A stretch of 6,418 bases of DNA from Sphingomonadales bacterium UBA6171 (GCA_002422985.1 DITZ01000020.1:1-6418), one strand, 5' to 3'. Numbered from the stretch's first letter, positions 1 through 5,538 are shown. A program made the numbers and translations. Notes: a model not told the origin generated them from the sequence alone.

Positions 1-974
1 ACCGCCATGCCATAGCCCGGCACGATGATGATCTTCTCGGCATTTTTCAGGATGAAGGCCGCATCATCGGCACTGCCCCGCTTCCAGGGCCGGTCCACCG
101 CCGCAGCCCCGCCGGCCGCCGCTGCCTCCGCGCCGAAGCCGCCGGCAATCACCGAAAGGAAGCTGCGGTTCATCGCCTTGCACATGATATAGGAAAGGAT
201 GGCGCCGGAAGACCCCACCAGCGCCCCGGTGATGATCATCGCCGAATTGCCCAGCGTGAAACCCATGGCGGCGGCCGCCCAGCCGGAATAGCTGTTCAGC
301 ATCGACACTACCACCGGCATGTCCGCCCCGCCGATCGGAATGATCAGCAGGAAACCAATGGCGAAAGACAGGCCTAGAATGGCCCAGAACAGCATCGGCG
401 TATGCTGGCCAAAAATCGCCACCAGCACCAATATCCCCGCCAGCACGCCCAGATTCAGCACATGCCGCCCCGGCAGCAGGATGGGCGCGCCCGACATGTT
501 CCCGTTCAGCTTCAGAAAGGCGATAACCGAGCCGGAGAAGGTGATCGCCCCGATGGCCACCCCCAGCCCCAGTTCGATCAGGCTCCCCCTGGCAATATCC
601 GTGCCTTGGGCGTTCACTATGCCAAAGGCCGTCGGGTCCAGATAGGCCGCCACCCCCACCAGCACGGCTGCCAGACCCACCAGCGAGTGAAACCCCGCCA
701 CCAGCTGCGGCATCGCCGTCATCGCGATCTTGCGCGCCACCACCAGCCCGAAGATGCCGCCGATTGCAATGGCGATGGCGATTTCAACGATATTCGCCAG
801 TTCCACCTTCACCACGGTTGTCACCACGGCGATCAGCATGCCGATCATGCCATAACGGTTGCCGGACCGGCTGGTCTCCGGCGAGGAAAGCCCGCGCAGC
901 GCCAGGATGAACAGCACCCCTGCCACCAGATAGGCCAGCATTGCCCAGGCGGGCGTCGCCACTCCATGCTCCAT
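1..974 (-). CDS. pntB: NAD(P) transhydrogenase subunit beta, partial (C-terminus beyond left edge)
   Basis: Beta subunit of the proton-translocating NAD(P) transhydrogenase of the inner membrane. With the alpha parts it drives hydride transfer from NADH to NADP+ using the proton gradient. The 324 complete codons seen here begin MEHGVATPAW and cover the whole membrane domain II, a row of hydrophobic helices, and just the start of the NADP-binding domain III, where IIIVPGYGMA opens the Rossmann fold at residues 315-324. Residues matching the known E. coli proton-channel residues are visible: H96 in AGFHSLVGLAAV (beta His91), and D218 and N227 in ADMPVVVSMLNSYSGW (beta Asp213 and Asn222). The family is usually about 460-480 aa, so roughly a third is missing to the left. 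The ATG at 974 lies 6 nt after the pntAB stop. A purine-rich AGGAAGGG inside the end of pntAB is the likely ribosome binding site, suggesting translational coupling. Identification is secure. Confidence 0.96.
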   Translation of the reverse strand, partial: MEHGVATPAWAMLAYLVAGVLFILALRGLSSPETSRSGNRYGMIGMLIAVVTTVVKVELANIVEIAIAIAIGGIFGLVVARKIAMTAMPQLVAGFHSLVGLAAVLVGVAAYLDPTAFGIVNAQGTDIARGSLIELGLGVAIGAITFSGSVIAFLKLNGNMSGAPILLPGRHVLNLGVLAGILVLVAIFGQHTPMLFWAILGLSFAIGFLLIIPIGGADMPVVVSMLNSYSGWAAAAMGFTLGNSAMIITGALVGSSGAILSYIMCKAMNRSFLSVIAGGFGAEAAAAGGAAAVDRPWKRGSADDAAFILKNAEKIIIVPGYGMA

Positions 975-980
975 CGCGGA

Positions 981-1268
981 TCAGCCCTTCCTCTCTTTTT
1001 TCCTGTACATGGCGAGCATCCGCTCGGTGACGGCGAACCCGCCAAAGATGTTCACACTGGCCAGCACCACCGCCGCCAGCCCCAGCCATTTGGCAGCCGC
1101 CACCCCGGCCGACGCCGCCGCAATCAGCGCGCCGACAATAATCACCGAGGAAATGGCATTGGTCACCGCCATCAACGGCGTGTGCAAGGCCGGCGTCACC
1201 GACCAGACGACATAATAGCCCACAAAACAGGCCAGCAGGAAAATAGAGAGAATTGAAATGAAATCCAT
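981..1268 (-). CDS. pntAB: NAD(P) transhydrogenase subunit alpha part 2
   Basis: Membrane part of the alpha subunit, encoded separately as in Rhodospirillum rubrum and other alphaproteobacteria. In E. coli it is fused to the NAD-binding part. The 95-aa product has three predicted membrane helices, at about residues 3-21, 40-57 and 61-83. It carries the conserved loop VTPALHTPLMAVTNAISS (residues 24-41) and ends in a basic tail, MYRKKERKG. It joins the domain II helices of the beta subunit to form the proton path. The ATG at 1268 has GGGAAGG at 1277-1283, 8 nt upstream. The start lies only 3 nt after the stop of the preceding DUF559 gene, so this ribosome binding site now lies inside that gene. 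The gene itself appears intact despite the insertion upstream. Confidence 0.95.
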   Translation of the reverse strand: MDFISILSIFLLACFVGYYVVWSVTPALHTPLMAVTNAISSVIIVGALIAAASAGVAAAKWLGLAAVVLASVNIFGGFAVTERMLAMYRKKERKG

Positions 1269-1271
1269 GAC

Positions 1272-1694
1272 CTAAGCCTTCCCGTTCCAGGAAACAAAAT
1301 CCTCCCCTGCAAGGGGAGGTGGCGCGCAGCGCCGGAGGGGTGTCACCCGCTGGCCAACAGCAACAATCGTCGCCACACATCCGTCAATATCCGTCAAAAC
1401 CCGCTCAGCCGACAGCCGCAGCGTTGCAATGCCGCGATCAGCAAACCAGGCATCGCGCGCCAGATCATGGACAGGCGCATCACCCATCGCATGTCCGCGA
1501 CCATCCACCTCCACCACCAGCCGGGCCTCATGGCAGTAGAAATCAGCCACATAGCCCGCCGACGCATGTTGCCGCCGGAACTTCATACCCGCCGGTCGCA
1601 ACTGTAGCTGCTGCCACAACAGCACTTCGGGCAGGCTCATCGCCTTGCGAAGCTGGCGAGCACGCCCGATGCTGCGCTCATCACCGGCGAGCAT
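1272..1694 (-). CDS. DUF559 domain endonuclease-like protein, inserted between pntAA and pntAB
   Basis: A 140-aa protein of the DUF559 family, distantly related to the very-short-patch-repair (Vsr) type of PD-(D/E)XK nucleases. Family signs are ARQLRKAMSLPEVLLWQQL (residues 12-30), GMKFRRQH (36-43), YVADFYCHEARLVVEVDG (48-65) and H68. D51, E62 and D64 are the likely metal or catalytic residues by analogy with the fold. The biological role of stand-alone DUF559 proteins is not established. The gene lies inside the transhydrogenase operon on the same strand and has no link to that enzyme. Its ATG at 1694 abuts an inverted repeat copy that supplies the Shine-Dalgarno sequence GGAGG at 1701-1705. 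Residues 117-132 (VTPLRRCAPPPLAGED) are encoded by the second repeat copy, and the last eight (FVSWNGKA) by the former pntAA-pntAB spacer. The catalytic core ends near residue 112, so the tail is probably an add-on. Nuclease activity is inferred only. Confidence 0.9.
   Translation of the reverse strand: MLAGDERSIGRARQLRKAMSLPEVLLWQQLQLRPAGMKFRRQHASAGYVADFYCHEARLVVEVDGRGHAMGDAPVHDLARDAWFADRGIATLRLSAERVLTDIDGCVATIVAVGQRVTPLRRCAPPPLAGEDFVSWNGKA
1301..1345 (+). repeat. Palindromic GC-rich repeat, copy 1 of an inverted pair
   Basis: It opens with a hairpin of 7-bp arms, CCTCCCC at 1301-1307 and GGGGAGG at 1313-1319, with loop TGCAA. A second small hairpin follows, GGCGC-GCA-GCGCC at 1321-1333, then GGAGGGGTGTCA. 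Positions 1313-1345 are identical, as the reverse complement, to 1694-1726. On the minus strand this copy is translated as residues 117-132 of the DUF559 protein. Confidence 0.9.
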
Positions 1695-1738
1695 GACACC
1701 CCTCCGGCGCTGCGCGCCACCTCCCCCACCGGGGGAGG
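1694..1738 (-). repeat. Palindromic GC-rich repeat, copy 2 of an inverted pair
   Basis: Reverse complement of copy 1, with 33 identical contiguous bases. The 19-bp outer hairpin has the same arms but a different loop (CGGTG instead of TGCAA). Compensated differences confined to the loop suggest the stem, rather than the exact sequence, is what is kept. The copy starts right behind the pntAA stop codon and ends on the first base of the DUF559 start codon. Confidence 0.9.
1701..1705 (-). promoter_or_regulatory. Shine-Dalgarno site of the DUF559 gene, carried by the repeat
   Basis: Read on the minus strand, the end of the repeat is GGAGGGGTGTC followed by ATG. GGAGG thus lies 6 nt before the start codon, a good ribosome binding site. 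It decides the start of the DUF559 gene and belongs to the repeat, not to the gene body. Confidence 0.75.
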
Positions 1739-1739
1739 A

Positions 1740-2861
1740 TCATGATTTCAACCCCGGATGCACAATCTGCCCGCCGGCCGTCACCCGCACCGCCTGAACA
1801 ATCTCATCCTCATCCGGCAGCTTCAGCGACCGCGAATCCCTGTCCCAGAATGTCGTCACAAAGGTCAGCAGATTCCGGCTGTAAAGCGCCGAGGCATCCG
1901 CCGCCAACCGGCTGGCATAGTTGGAGAATCCCATGATGGTAACGCCATTGGCCGTCACCACCCGCTCATCCGCCCTTGATCCTTCCACATTGCCGCCCTG
2001 CACCACGCTCATGTCGATGATCACGCTTCCCGGCTTCATTGTCGCCACCTGCGCCGCGCTCACCAGCTTCGGCGCCGGCCGCCCCGGAATCAGCGCCGTC
2101 GTGATCACGATATCCTGTTTGGCAATAGTCTCGCTCACCAGCGCCGCCTGCTTGGCCTTATAGGCGTCCGACATCTCGCGCGCATAGCCGCCGGCGGTTT
2201 CCGCCGCCTTCGTCTCGTCATCCTCCACAAACACCGGCTTGCCGCCCAGGCTCAATATCTGCTCCTTGGTCGCCAGCCGCACGTCGGTCGCACTCACCAC
2301 CGCGCCCAGCCGCCGCGCGGTCGCAATCGCCTGCAATCCGGCCACGCCCACGCCCATCACAAACACCCGCGCCGCGCTTACCGTGCCGGCGGCCGTCATC
2401 ATCATCGGAAACGCCCGGCCATAGGCTTCGGCGGCATCGATAACCGCCTTATATCCCGAAAGATTGGCCTGGCTGGACAAGATGTCCATCGATTGCGCCC
2501 GCGTGATGCGCGGCATGAACTCCATCGCCAGCGCTTCCACCCCGCTGGCGGCATAGGCCGCCAGCCGTTCCTTTGCCTGATAGGGGTTAAGGCTCGCCGC
2601 CAGCATCGCGCCCGAAGGCAGCCCCACCGGGTCCGGCCCCTGCACGCCCAGGATCAGCCCCGCGCCCGCCAGCACCGCGTCGCGCGCGCCAACGGTGGCG
2701 CCCGCCTCGGCATAGGCGGCATCCGGCACATTGGCCCCGGCCCCGGCGCCGGTTTCCACCGCCACTTCCGCGCCCAGTGCGATCAGCTTCCTCACCGTCT
2801 CCGGCGTCGCCGCGACCCGCCGCTCATTGGGGGCCGTCTCCCGTGCAACCGCAATCTTCAA
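1740..2861 (-). CDS. pntAA: NAD(P) transhydrogenase subunit alpha part 1 (NAD-binding)
   Basis: Soluble NAD(H)-binding domain I of the transhydrogenase, 373 aa, related to alanine dehydrogenase. It docks on the cytoplasmic side of the membrane parts and passes hydride to NADP+ in domain III. The N-terminus MKIAVARETAPNERRVAATP is typical. The mobile RQD loop is present as R118, Q123 and D126 in MPRITRAQSMDILSS. The Rossmann motif GVGVAG is at residues 170-175, followed by ATDVR at 191-195, which contacts the NAD ribose. ALIPGRPAPKLV (256-267) and SVIIDMSVVQGGNVEGS (279-295) are further conserved stretches. The start is TTG at 2861: no ATG fits the canonical N-terminus, and GGAAGGGGG ends 6 nt upstream. 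Length is normal for the split form. The gene sits 69 nt downstream of the small oxidase subunit gene and is separated from its partner pntAB by the DUF559 insertion. Confidence 0.96.
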   Translation of the reverse strand: MKIAVARETAPNERRVAATPETVRKLIALGAEVAVETGAGAGANVPDAAYAEAGATVGARDAVLAGAGLILGVQGPDPVGLPSGAMLAASLNPYQAKERLAAYAASGVEALAMEFMPRITRAQSMDILSSQANLSGYKAVIDAAEAYGRAFPMMMTAAGTVSAARVFVMGVGVAGLQAIATARRLGAVVSATDVRLATKEQILSLGGKPVFVEDDETKAAETAGGYAREMSDAYKAKQAALVSETIAKQDIVITTALIPGRPAPKLVSAAQVATMKPGSVIIDMSVVQGGNVEGSRADERVVTANGVTIMGFSNYASRLAADASALYSRNLLTFVTTFWDRDSRSLKLPDEDEIVQAVRVTAGGQIVHPGLKS

Positions 2862-2884
2862 CTGATTCCCCCTTCCGGCCCGTT

Positions 2885-2921
2885 CAGGCCATGGCCGGCC
2901 CGACCCATCCGGCCAGGCCTG
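2885..2921 (-). other. Strong intergenic stem-loop before pntAA
   Basis: CAGGCCATGGCCGG at 2885-2898 pairs with CCGGCCAGGCCTG at 2909-2921. The stem is 13 bp with a single bulged A at 2891 and a 10-nt loop. It lies in the 69-nt gap between the oxidase subunit IV gene and pntAA. No T-run follows on the minus strand, so it is not a classical terminator. It might attenuate, process or stabilise the transcript; its role is unknown. Confidence 0.55.
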
Positions 2922-2930
2922 CTGCCCGCC

Positions 2931-3056
2931 TCAAACCAGAAAGACCGCCATCGCGATAAGCACCAGACAAACGCCGATGATGCCCAGCTTCGTCAGTGTC
3001 AGAAAGCCTTCATAGGTCATGCGATTGTCTTTGTTCAGCCGATCAAGCTCCGTCAT
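2931..3056 (-). CDS. aa3-type cytochrome c oxidase subunit IV (small membrane protein)
   Basis: A 41-residue protein, MTELDRLNKDNRMTYEGF and onward, with one C-terminal membrane helix (about residues 23-41, ending VLIAMAVFLV). A short polar head, then a TYxGF motif and a single helix, match the bacterial aa3-type cytochrome c oxidase subunit IV family (COX4_pro_2). That small accessory subunit of the respiratory oxidase has an unclear role. Two ATGs stand side by side (3059 and 3056). GGGAG on the minus strand lies 7 nt before the second and only 4 nt before the first, so 3056 is preferred. An upstream in-frame ATG at 3113 would add 19 residues of unrelated basic sequence and has no good ribosome binding site. 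It lies just upstream of pntAA on the same strand and may be the first gene of the operon. The family call rests on a short sequence. Confidence 0.7.
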   Translation of the reverse strand: MTELDRLNKDNRMTYEGFLTLTKLGIIGVCLVLIAMAVFLV

Positions 3057-3281
3057 CATCCTGCTCCCGATAACAACCCAATGGCCTCTCCTAGCGGCCA
3101 TTCCCCCGTTCATGCAATTGAAAGCCGCAAAGCGCAGCCAGCGGCCAATCCCGCCGCCGCCGGGCCGGATGCAAAGCCCCCGGATTCAGGCGCGCCAAAG
3201 GCCGCCGATGCCCCGATAATGGGCGCACATATTGCGGTTAAAACCGGGATGAATGTCGGCCAGCCTTACACAATATGGTTA

Positions 3282-3310
3282 ATTCTTGATCGCATGATTA
3301 TATATATCAA
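3282..3310 (-). promoter_or_regulatory. Possible sigma-70 type promoter for the oxidase subunit IV-pnt operon
   Basis: On the minus strand, TTGATA (3305-3310) and AAGAAT (3282-3287) are separated by 17 nt, matching 5/6 and 4/6 of the standard hexamers. Transcription would start near 3275, leaving a leader of about 220 nt before the gene at 3056. The hexamers lie in AT-rich sequence where chance matches are frequent, so the call is weak. Confidence 0.25.
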
Positions 3311-3323
3311 CAACTTGTCCTGC

Positions 3324-3339
3324 TGGCATGAATCTTGCT
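3324..3339 (+). promoter_or_regulatory. Sigma-54 (RpoN) -24/-12 promoter of the PEPxxWA-CTERM gene
   Basis: TGGCATGAATCTTGCT fits the consensus TGGCAC-N5-TTGCW in all but one position. The invariant GG (3325-3326) and GC (3337-3338) are exactly 10 nt apart. The start of transcription would fall near 3350, giving a leader of about 34 nt that contains AAGGAGG. The position and orientation fit the plus-strand gene at 3384. Expression would then need RpoN and an ATP-dependent enhancer-binding protein. Confidence 0.7.
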
Positions 3340-3383
3340 TGCATTTGATGGTTGCATCACCTGCACGAAAAGGAGGAACCATC

Positions 3384-3986
3384 ATGAACTTCAAATCCGC
3401 TTTCGCACTCGCCGCCATCCTGGCACTCGCCAGCCCGGCCGCCGCCACCGTCCACACCATCACGGCCGAGTTCAACGAGAGCAGCATTCTGCCCTACGCT
3501 CTGAACAGCGTGTCGATTGCGGACACCGTCATTGCTGATGGCGACACGCTCGATCTCACGGTCACCTTCACCGGCGGCTCCATCACCCTGCCCGAAGGCA
3601 GCGCTGTGTGGTTCGGCCTGCTTACCGGCGAGGAGGATGCGCTGCAAACAACGTCGGTGCTGAGCTTTACCGACCCCAGCGCCAACATCCTGCCGATCAC
3701 CGATCCGCTCACGCAGACCAACATCTATGTCCACATGGGCAATTATTTCTGGAGCAGCCTGTTCAAGACCGGCAGCGGCGCTTTCTCTTTCTCAACCGCC
3801 AATCAGCTGATGACGCTGGACAGCTCCGGTCTCGGTTCGCGCACCTATCAGAGCGCCTTCTTCTTCTATGAAGATGTGACCGGCCCCACCGTGCTGCCGG
3901 AACCCGCCACCTGGGCGTTCATGATCGCCGGCTTCGGCATGGTCGGCTACGCCGCCCGCCGCCGCCGCGCCGCCATCACGGCCTGA
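3384..3986 (+). CDS. PEPxxWA-CTERM sorting domain protein (secreted, function unknown)
   Basis: A 200-aa exported protein. Residues 1-22 form a signal peptide (basic start MNFK, hydrophobic core, likely cleavage after SPAAA). The middle, residues 23-170, is rich in Thr, Ser, Gly and aromatic residues and looks like an extracellular beta-rich domain; it matches nothing I can name. The C-terminus has the tripartite sorting signal: LPEPATWA (171-178), a short membrane helix, and a basic cluster RRRR (192-195). Exosortases recognise this signal and cleave near the PEP motif, often in organisms that make exopolysaccharide. The PEPxxWA variant is typical of sphingomonads. The ATG at 3384 is well supported by AGGAGG at 3371-3376, 7 nt upstream. 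The long open frame that runs in from 2493 is not part of it. The gene stands alone, with its own sigma-54 promoter and a hairpin downstream. No exosortase is in the window. Confidence 0.92.
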   Translation: MNFKSAFALAAILALASPAAATVHTITAEFNESSILPYALNSVSIADTVIADGDTLDLTVTFTGGSITLPEGSAVWFGLLTGEEDALQTTSVLSFTDPSANILPITDPLTQTNIYVHMGNYFWSSLFKTGSGAFSFSTANQLMTLDSSGLGSRTYQSAFFFYEDVTGPTVLPEPATWAFMIAGFGMVGYAARRRRAAITA

Positions 3987-4004
3987 ACCTGAACCTGCGG
4001 ATGA

Positions 4005-4036
4005 AGCGGGGCGGGGGCCACAAACCCCCGCCCGCT
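4005..4036. terminator. GC-rich stem-loop between convergent genes, possible bidirectional terminator
   Basis: AGCGGGGCGGGGG at 4005-4017 pairs with CCCCCGCCCGCT at 4025-4036. The stem is 12 bp with one bulged G and a 7-nt loop, CCACAAA. It lies 18 nt past the stop of the PEP-CTERM gene and 2 nt past the stop of the convergent lipoprotein gene. T-runs are absent on both sides, so termination efficiency is uncertain, but the placement is what a shared terminator would have. Confidence 0.6.
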
Positions 4037-4038
4037 GC

Positions 4039-5484
4039 CTAATTCAGAACCCGCACCAAGGGTGTGGACGGCAGATCCTTCGAAGACCGGTGCAGATTCA
4101 GCAATTGCTGCAACAGCGCCACCGTCTGCGACGTGCGCCCGGCTTGCGCCGAAATGCTGGCGCCAGACAGCGGCAGCGCATAGCGCGTCCCCCGATAGTC
4201 CATATCGGCAAAGCGCGGCAGCCCGCCCATGTCAGACGCCGGCACCACCCGCAGCACCGGCACGCAATAGCCATCATTCACCGTCGCATCGCAATTGCGG
4301 TGAAACAGCTTGGGCGAGGTCGCCGGATCGCGCACATATTCCCCCAGATAATAGAATATCCCCTCAACCGAGCGGAACGACATCTCGATCACCAGATCGC
4401 CCTTCCAGCCGTCCGGCAGCAGCCGGGTGAAATAGCCTTCGCTGGCAAAGGTCGCACCGCCCGCGCCCGAAATCCCCTCCGAAATGCCGGTCGCCAGTCC
4501 TGATGTATCGCCCCGCGCCGTGGGCGCCCCCTCGATCTGCCCGGCGCGCTCCGTCAGCCCCTGATAGAGGGCATAGGTCGACGTCATGGCATCGGCCGCC
4601 CGCCCCGTCAGCTGCTGCTCCGCCATCCAGGCCTGCATGGCGCCCGACAGCATCCGGTACGACGCCCCGCACCCTGCCATGTCCTTGGGCGGCGCCGTCA
4701 AAGCGATGACATAGTCAGACCGCCCCGGCGTCACCAGCCGGAACGGTGCCGTCGCATCCTTGTCCACCACGGAAAGCCGCGCCAGCACCTCGGCCGGCAC
4801 CCCCGCCAGATCGGTCAGGCTTTGCACCGGCAGCGTCGTCGCCTGCCCCGGCTTGAACTGATAGCCGAGCTTGCGGCACTTCATCACATCGCCAAAATCC
4901 CGCGCACTGTCCGCATCATCGGGTGAATTGGCCACGCTCTTCAACAGCGCCATTTCCACCGCGCCATCCGGCCTGGTCAGCTGCGCATAAAATTCCATCC
5001 GCCCGATCAACAGGTGCGACAGTAAATCCGCCGGATAGCCCTGCCGCAGAAAATGCACGATGGTGGAGGTGGCGAGCGGCCCCAATATCCCCTTGTAGAA
5101 ATCGTCGGTCGCGTTGATCGCAATCTCGAAATCGGTTCCCGTGCTGATATTCACGCCGATATTGGGCGTAAAATTCGTCGTCCCCTGCGTCGCCGTCTCC
5201 ACCACCGTCGCCGCTCCGGACGCCCCCACTGAGGTGCTCACACTCCCCCCATCCCCATTCAACGCAACCCCGCTGCCCAGCGATCCCGCCGCCCGCGCAC
5301 TCCCCAATACTTTTGAAAAACTGGTAAAATGCAGCGGCTCCCTTTCTCTGGCCCGCAATATATTCAACAATGTCTGCCGGTTGGCTGTCTCCGCCACAAA
5401 TTCATTATGGTCGATCGCCATCCCGCCAACCTGCGGCCGAAAAGCACAGCCCCCCAGCAACAGCAGCAAAACCAGCCCCCGCAT
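4039..5484 (-). CDS. Putative outer-membrane lipoprotein of unknown function
   Basis: A 481-aa protein I cannot assign to a named family. The start at 5484 is chosen because AGGAGG lies 5 nt upstream and it gives a lipoprotein signal peptide: MRGLVLLLLLGGC with lipobox LGGC and lipidated Cys13. Ala at +2 suggests sorting to the outer membrane. The frame is open further up to 5772, but that extension would read through repeats and into prfC. After the signal come FVAETANRQTLLNILRARE (29-47), a Gly/Ser/Ala/Thr-rich low-complexity stretch (62-105), a mixed core with NIGVNISTGTDFEIAINAT (108-126), and a second Gly-rich patch (329-348). It ends with RSVEGIFYYLGEYVRDP (371-387) and an amphipathic segment TSQTVALLQQLLNLHRSS (451-468). 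Besides Cys13 there are four cysteines, at 203, 272, 399 and 407, which could pair in the periplasm. No catalytic motif was recognised. Downstream it converges on the PEP-CTERM gene. Confidence 0.85.
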   Translation of the reverse strand: MRGLVLLLLLGGCAFRPQVGGMAIDHNEFVAETANRQTLLNILRAREREPLHFTSFSKVLGSARAAGSLGSGVALNGDGGSVSTSVGASGAATVVETATQGTTNFTPNIGVNISTGTDFEIAINATDDFYKGILGPLATSTIVHFLRQGYPADLLSHLLIGRMEFYAQLTRPDGAVEMALLKSVANSPDDADSARDFGDVMKCRKLGYQFKPGQATTLPVQSLTDLAGVPAEVLARLSVVDKDATAPFRLVTPGRSDYVIALTAPPKDMAGCGASYRMLSGAMQAWMAEQQLTGRAADAMTSTYALYQGLTERAGQIEGAPTARGDTSGLATGISEGISGAGGATFASEGYFTRLLPDGWKGDLVIEMSFRSVEGIFYYLGEYVRDPATSPKLFHRNCDATVNDGYCVPVLRVVPASDMGGLPRFADMDYRGTRYALPLSGASISAQAGRTSQTVALLQQLLNLHRSSKDLPSTPLVRVLN

Positions 5485-5509
5485 CCCCACCTCCTGCCAA
5501 ACCCGCAAC

Positions 5510-5538
5510 AGGCTAACCCAAATCAACAAATCCCCCAA
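5510..5538 (-). promoter_or_regulatory. Weak candidate promoter for the lipoprotein gene
   Basis: On the minus strand, TTGGGG (5533-5538) and TAGCCT (5510-5515) are 17 nt apart and would give a leader of roughly 20 nt. Each hexamer matches only about half of the sigma-70 consensus. It lies directly behind the REP-like repeat. Included because the gap of about 240 nt to prfC makes a separate promoter plausible. Confidence 0.2.

Larger units (their letters stand above)
1301..1738. mobile_element. Repeat-bounded DUF559 cassette (putative mobile unit)
   Basis: The stretch between and including two 45-bp inverted repeats (1301-1345 and 1694-1738) carries nothing but the body of the DUF559 gene. 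It splits pntAA from pntAB, which normally lie side by side. The left end (in genome orientation) is 33 nt from the pntAB ATG and the right end is 1 nt from the pntAA stop codon, so both host genes stay complete. The flanks show no clear target-site duplication beyond an ambiguous AT dinucleotide. There is no transposase, so movement would need the DUF559 protein itself, gene conversion, or help in trans. That it is mobile is inferred from the architecture. Confidence 0.55.
3057..3383. other. Divergent intergenic regulatory region
   Basis: No credible gene is seen in these 327 bases. About 3060-3230 is GC-rich and featureless. From 3231 it turns AT-rich: a 12-bp palindrome (CGGTT-AA-AACCG, 3235-3246), an inverted pair TTGAT/ATCAA (3286-3290 and 3306-3310) around a run of alternating T and A, and then the sigma-54 promoter. 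The pair or the palindrome could bind regulators of either neighbour, but neither matches a motif I can name. Confidence 0.6.

Noticed and set aside
402..1256. 284-aa plus-strand open frame
   Set aside because: It is antisense to pntB and pntAB, which are certain, and its His/Arg/Gln/Pro-rich product is typical of a shadow frame.
1301..1319. Rho-independent terminator within the operon
   Set aside because: The hairpin is GC-rich, but it lies within the DUF559 reading frame and the following minus-strand bases (ATTTTG) are only a short T-run. Stopping here would cut off pntAB and pntB; partial attenuation remains possible.
784..1380. 198-aa minus-strand open frame across pntB, pntAB and the DUF559 gene
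   Set aside because: It is a different frame of the same strand as three well-supported genes and has no recognisable features.
1301..1738. Classical insertion sequence
   Set aside because: Terminal inverted repeats exist but there is no transposase and no clear target duplication, so a DUF559-repeat cassette describes it better.
2493..3383. Plus-strand open frame running into the PEP-CTERM gene from 2493
   Set aside because: It is antisense to pntAA and the oxidase subunit gene, its composition is Arg/His/Pro-rich as in GC-rich shadow frames, and the true start at 3384 has a ribosome binding site and signal peptide.
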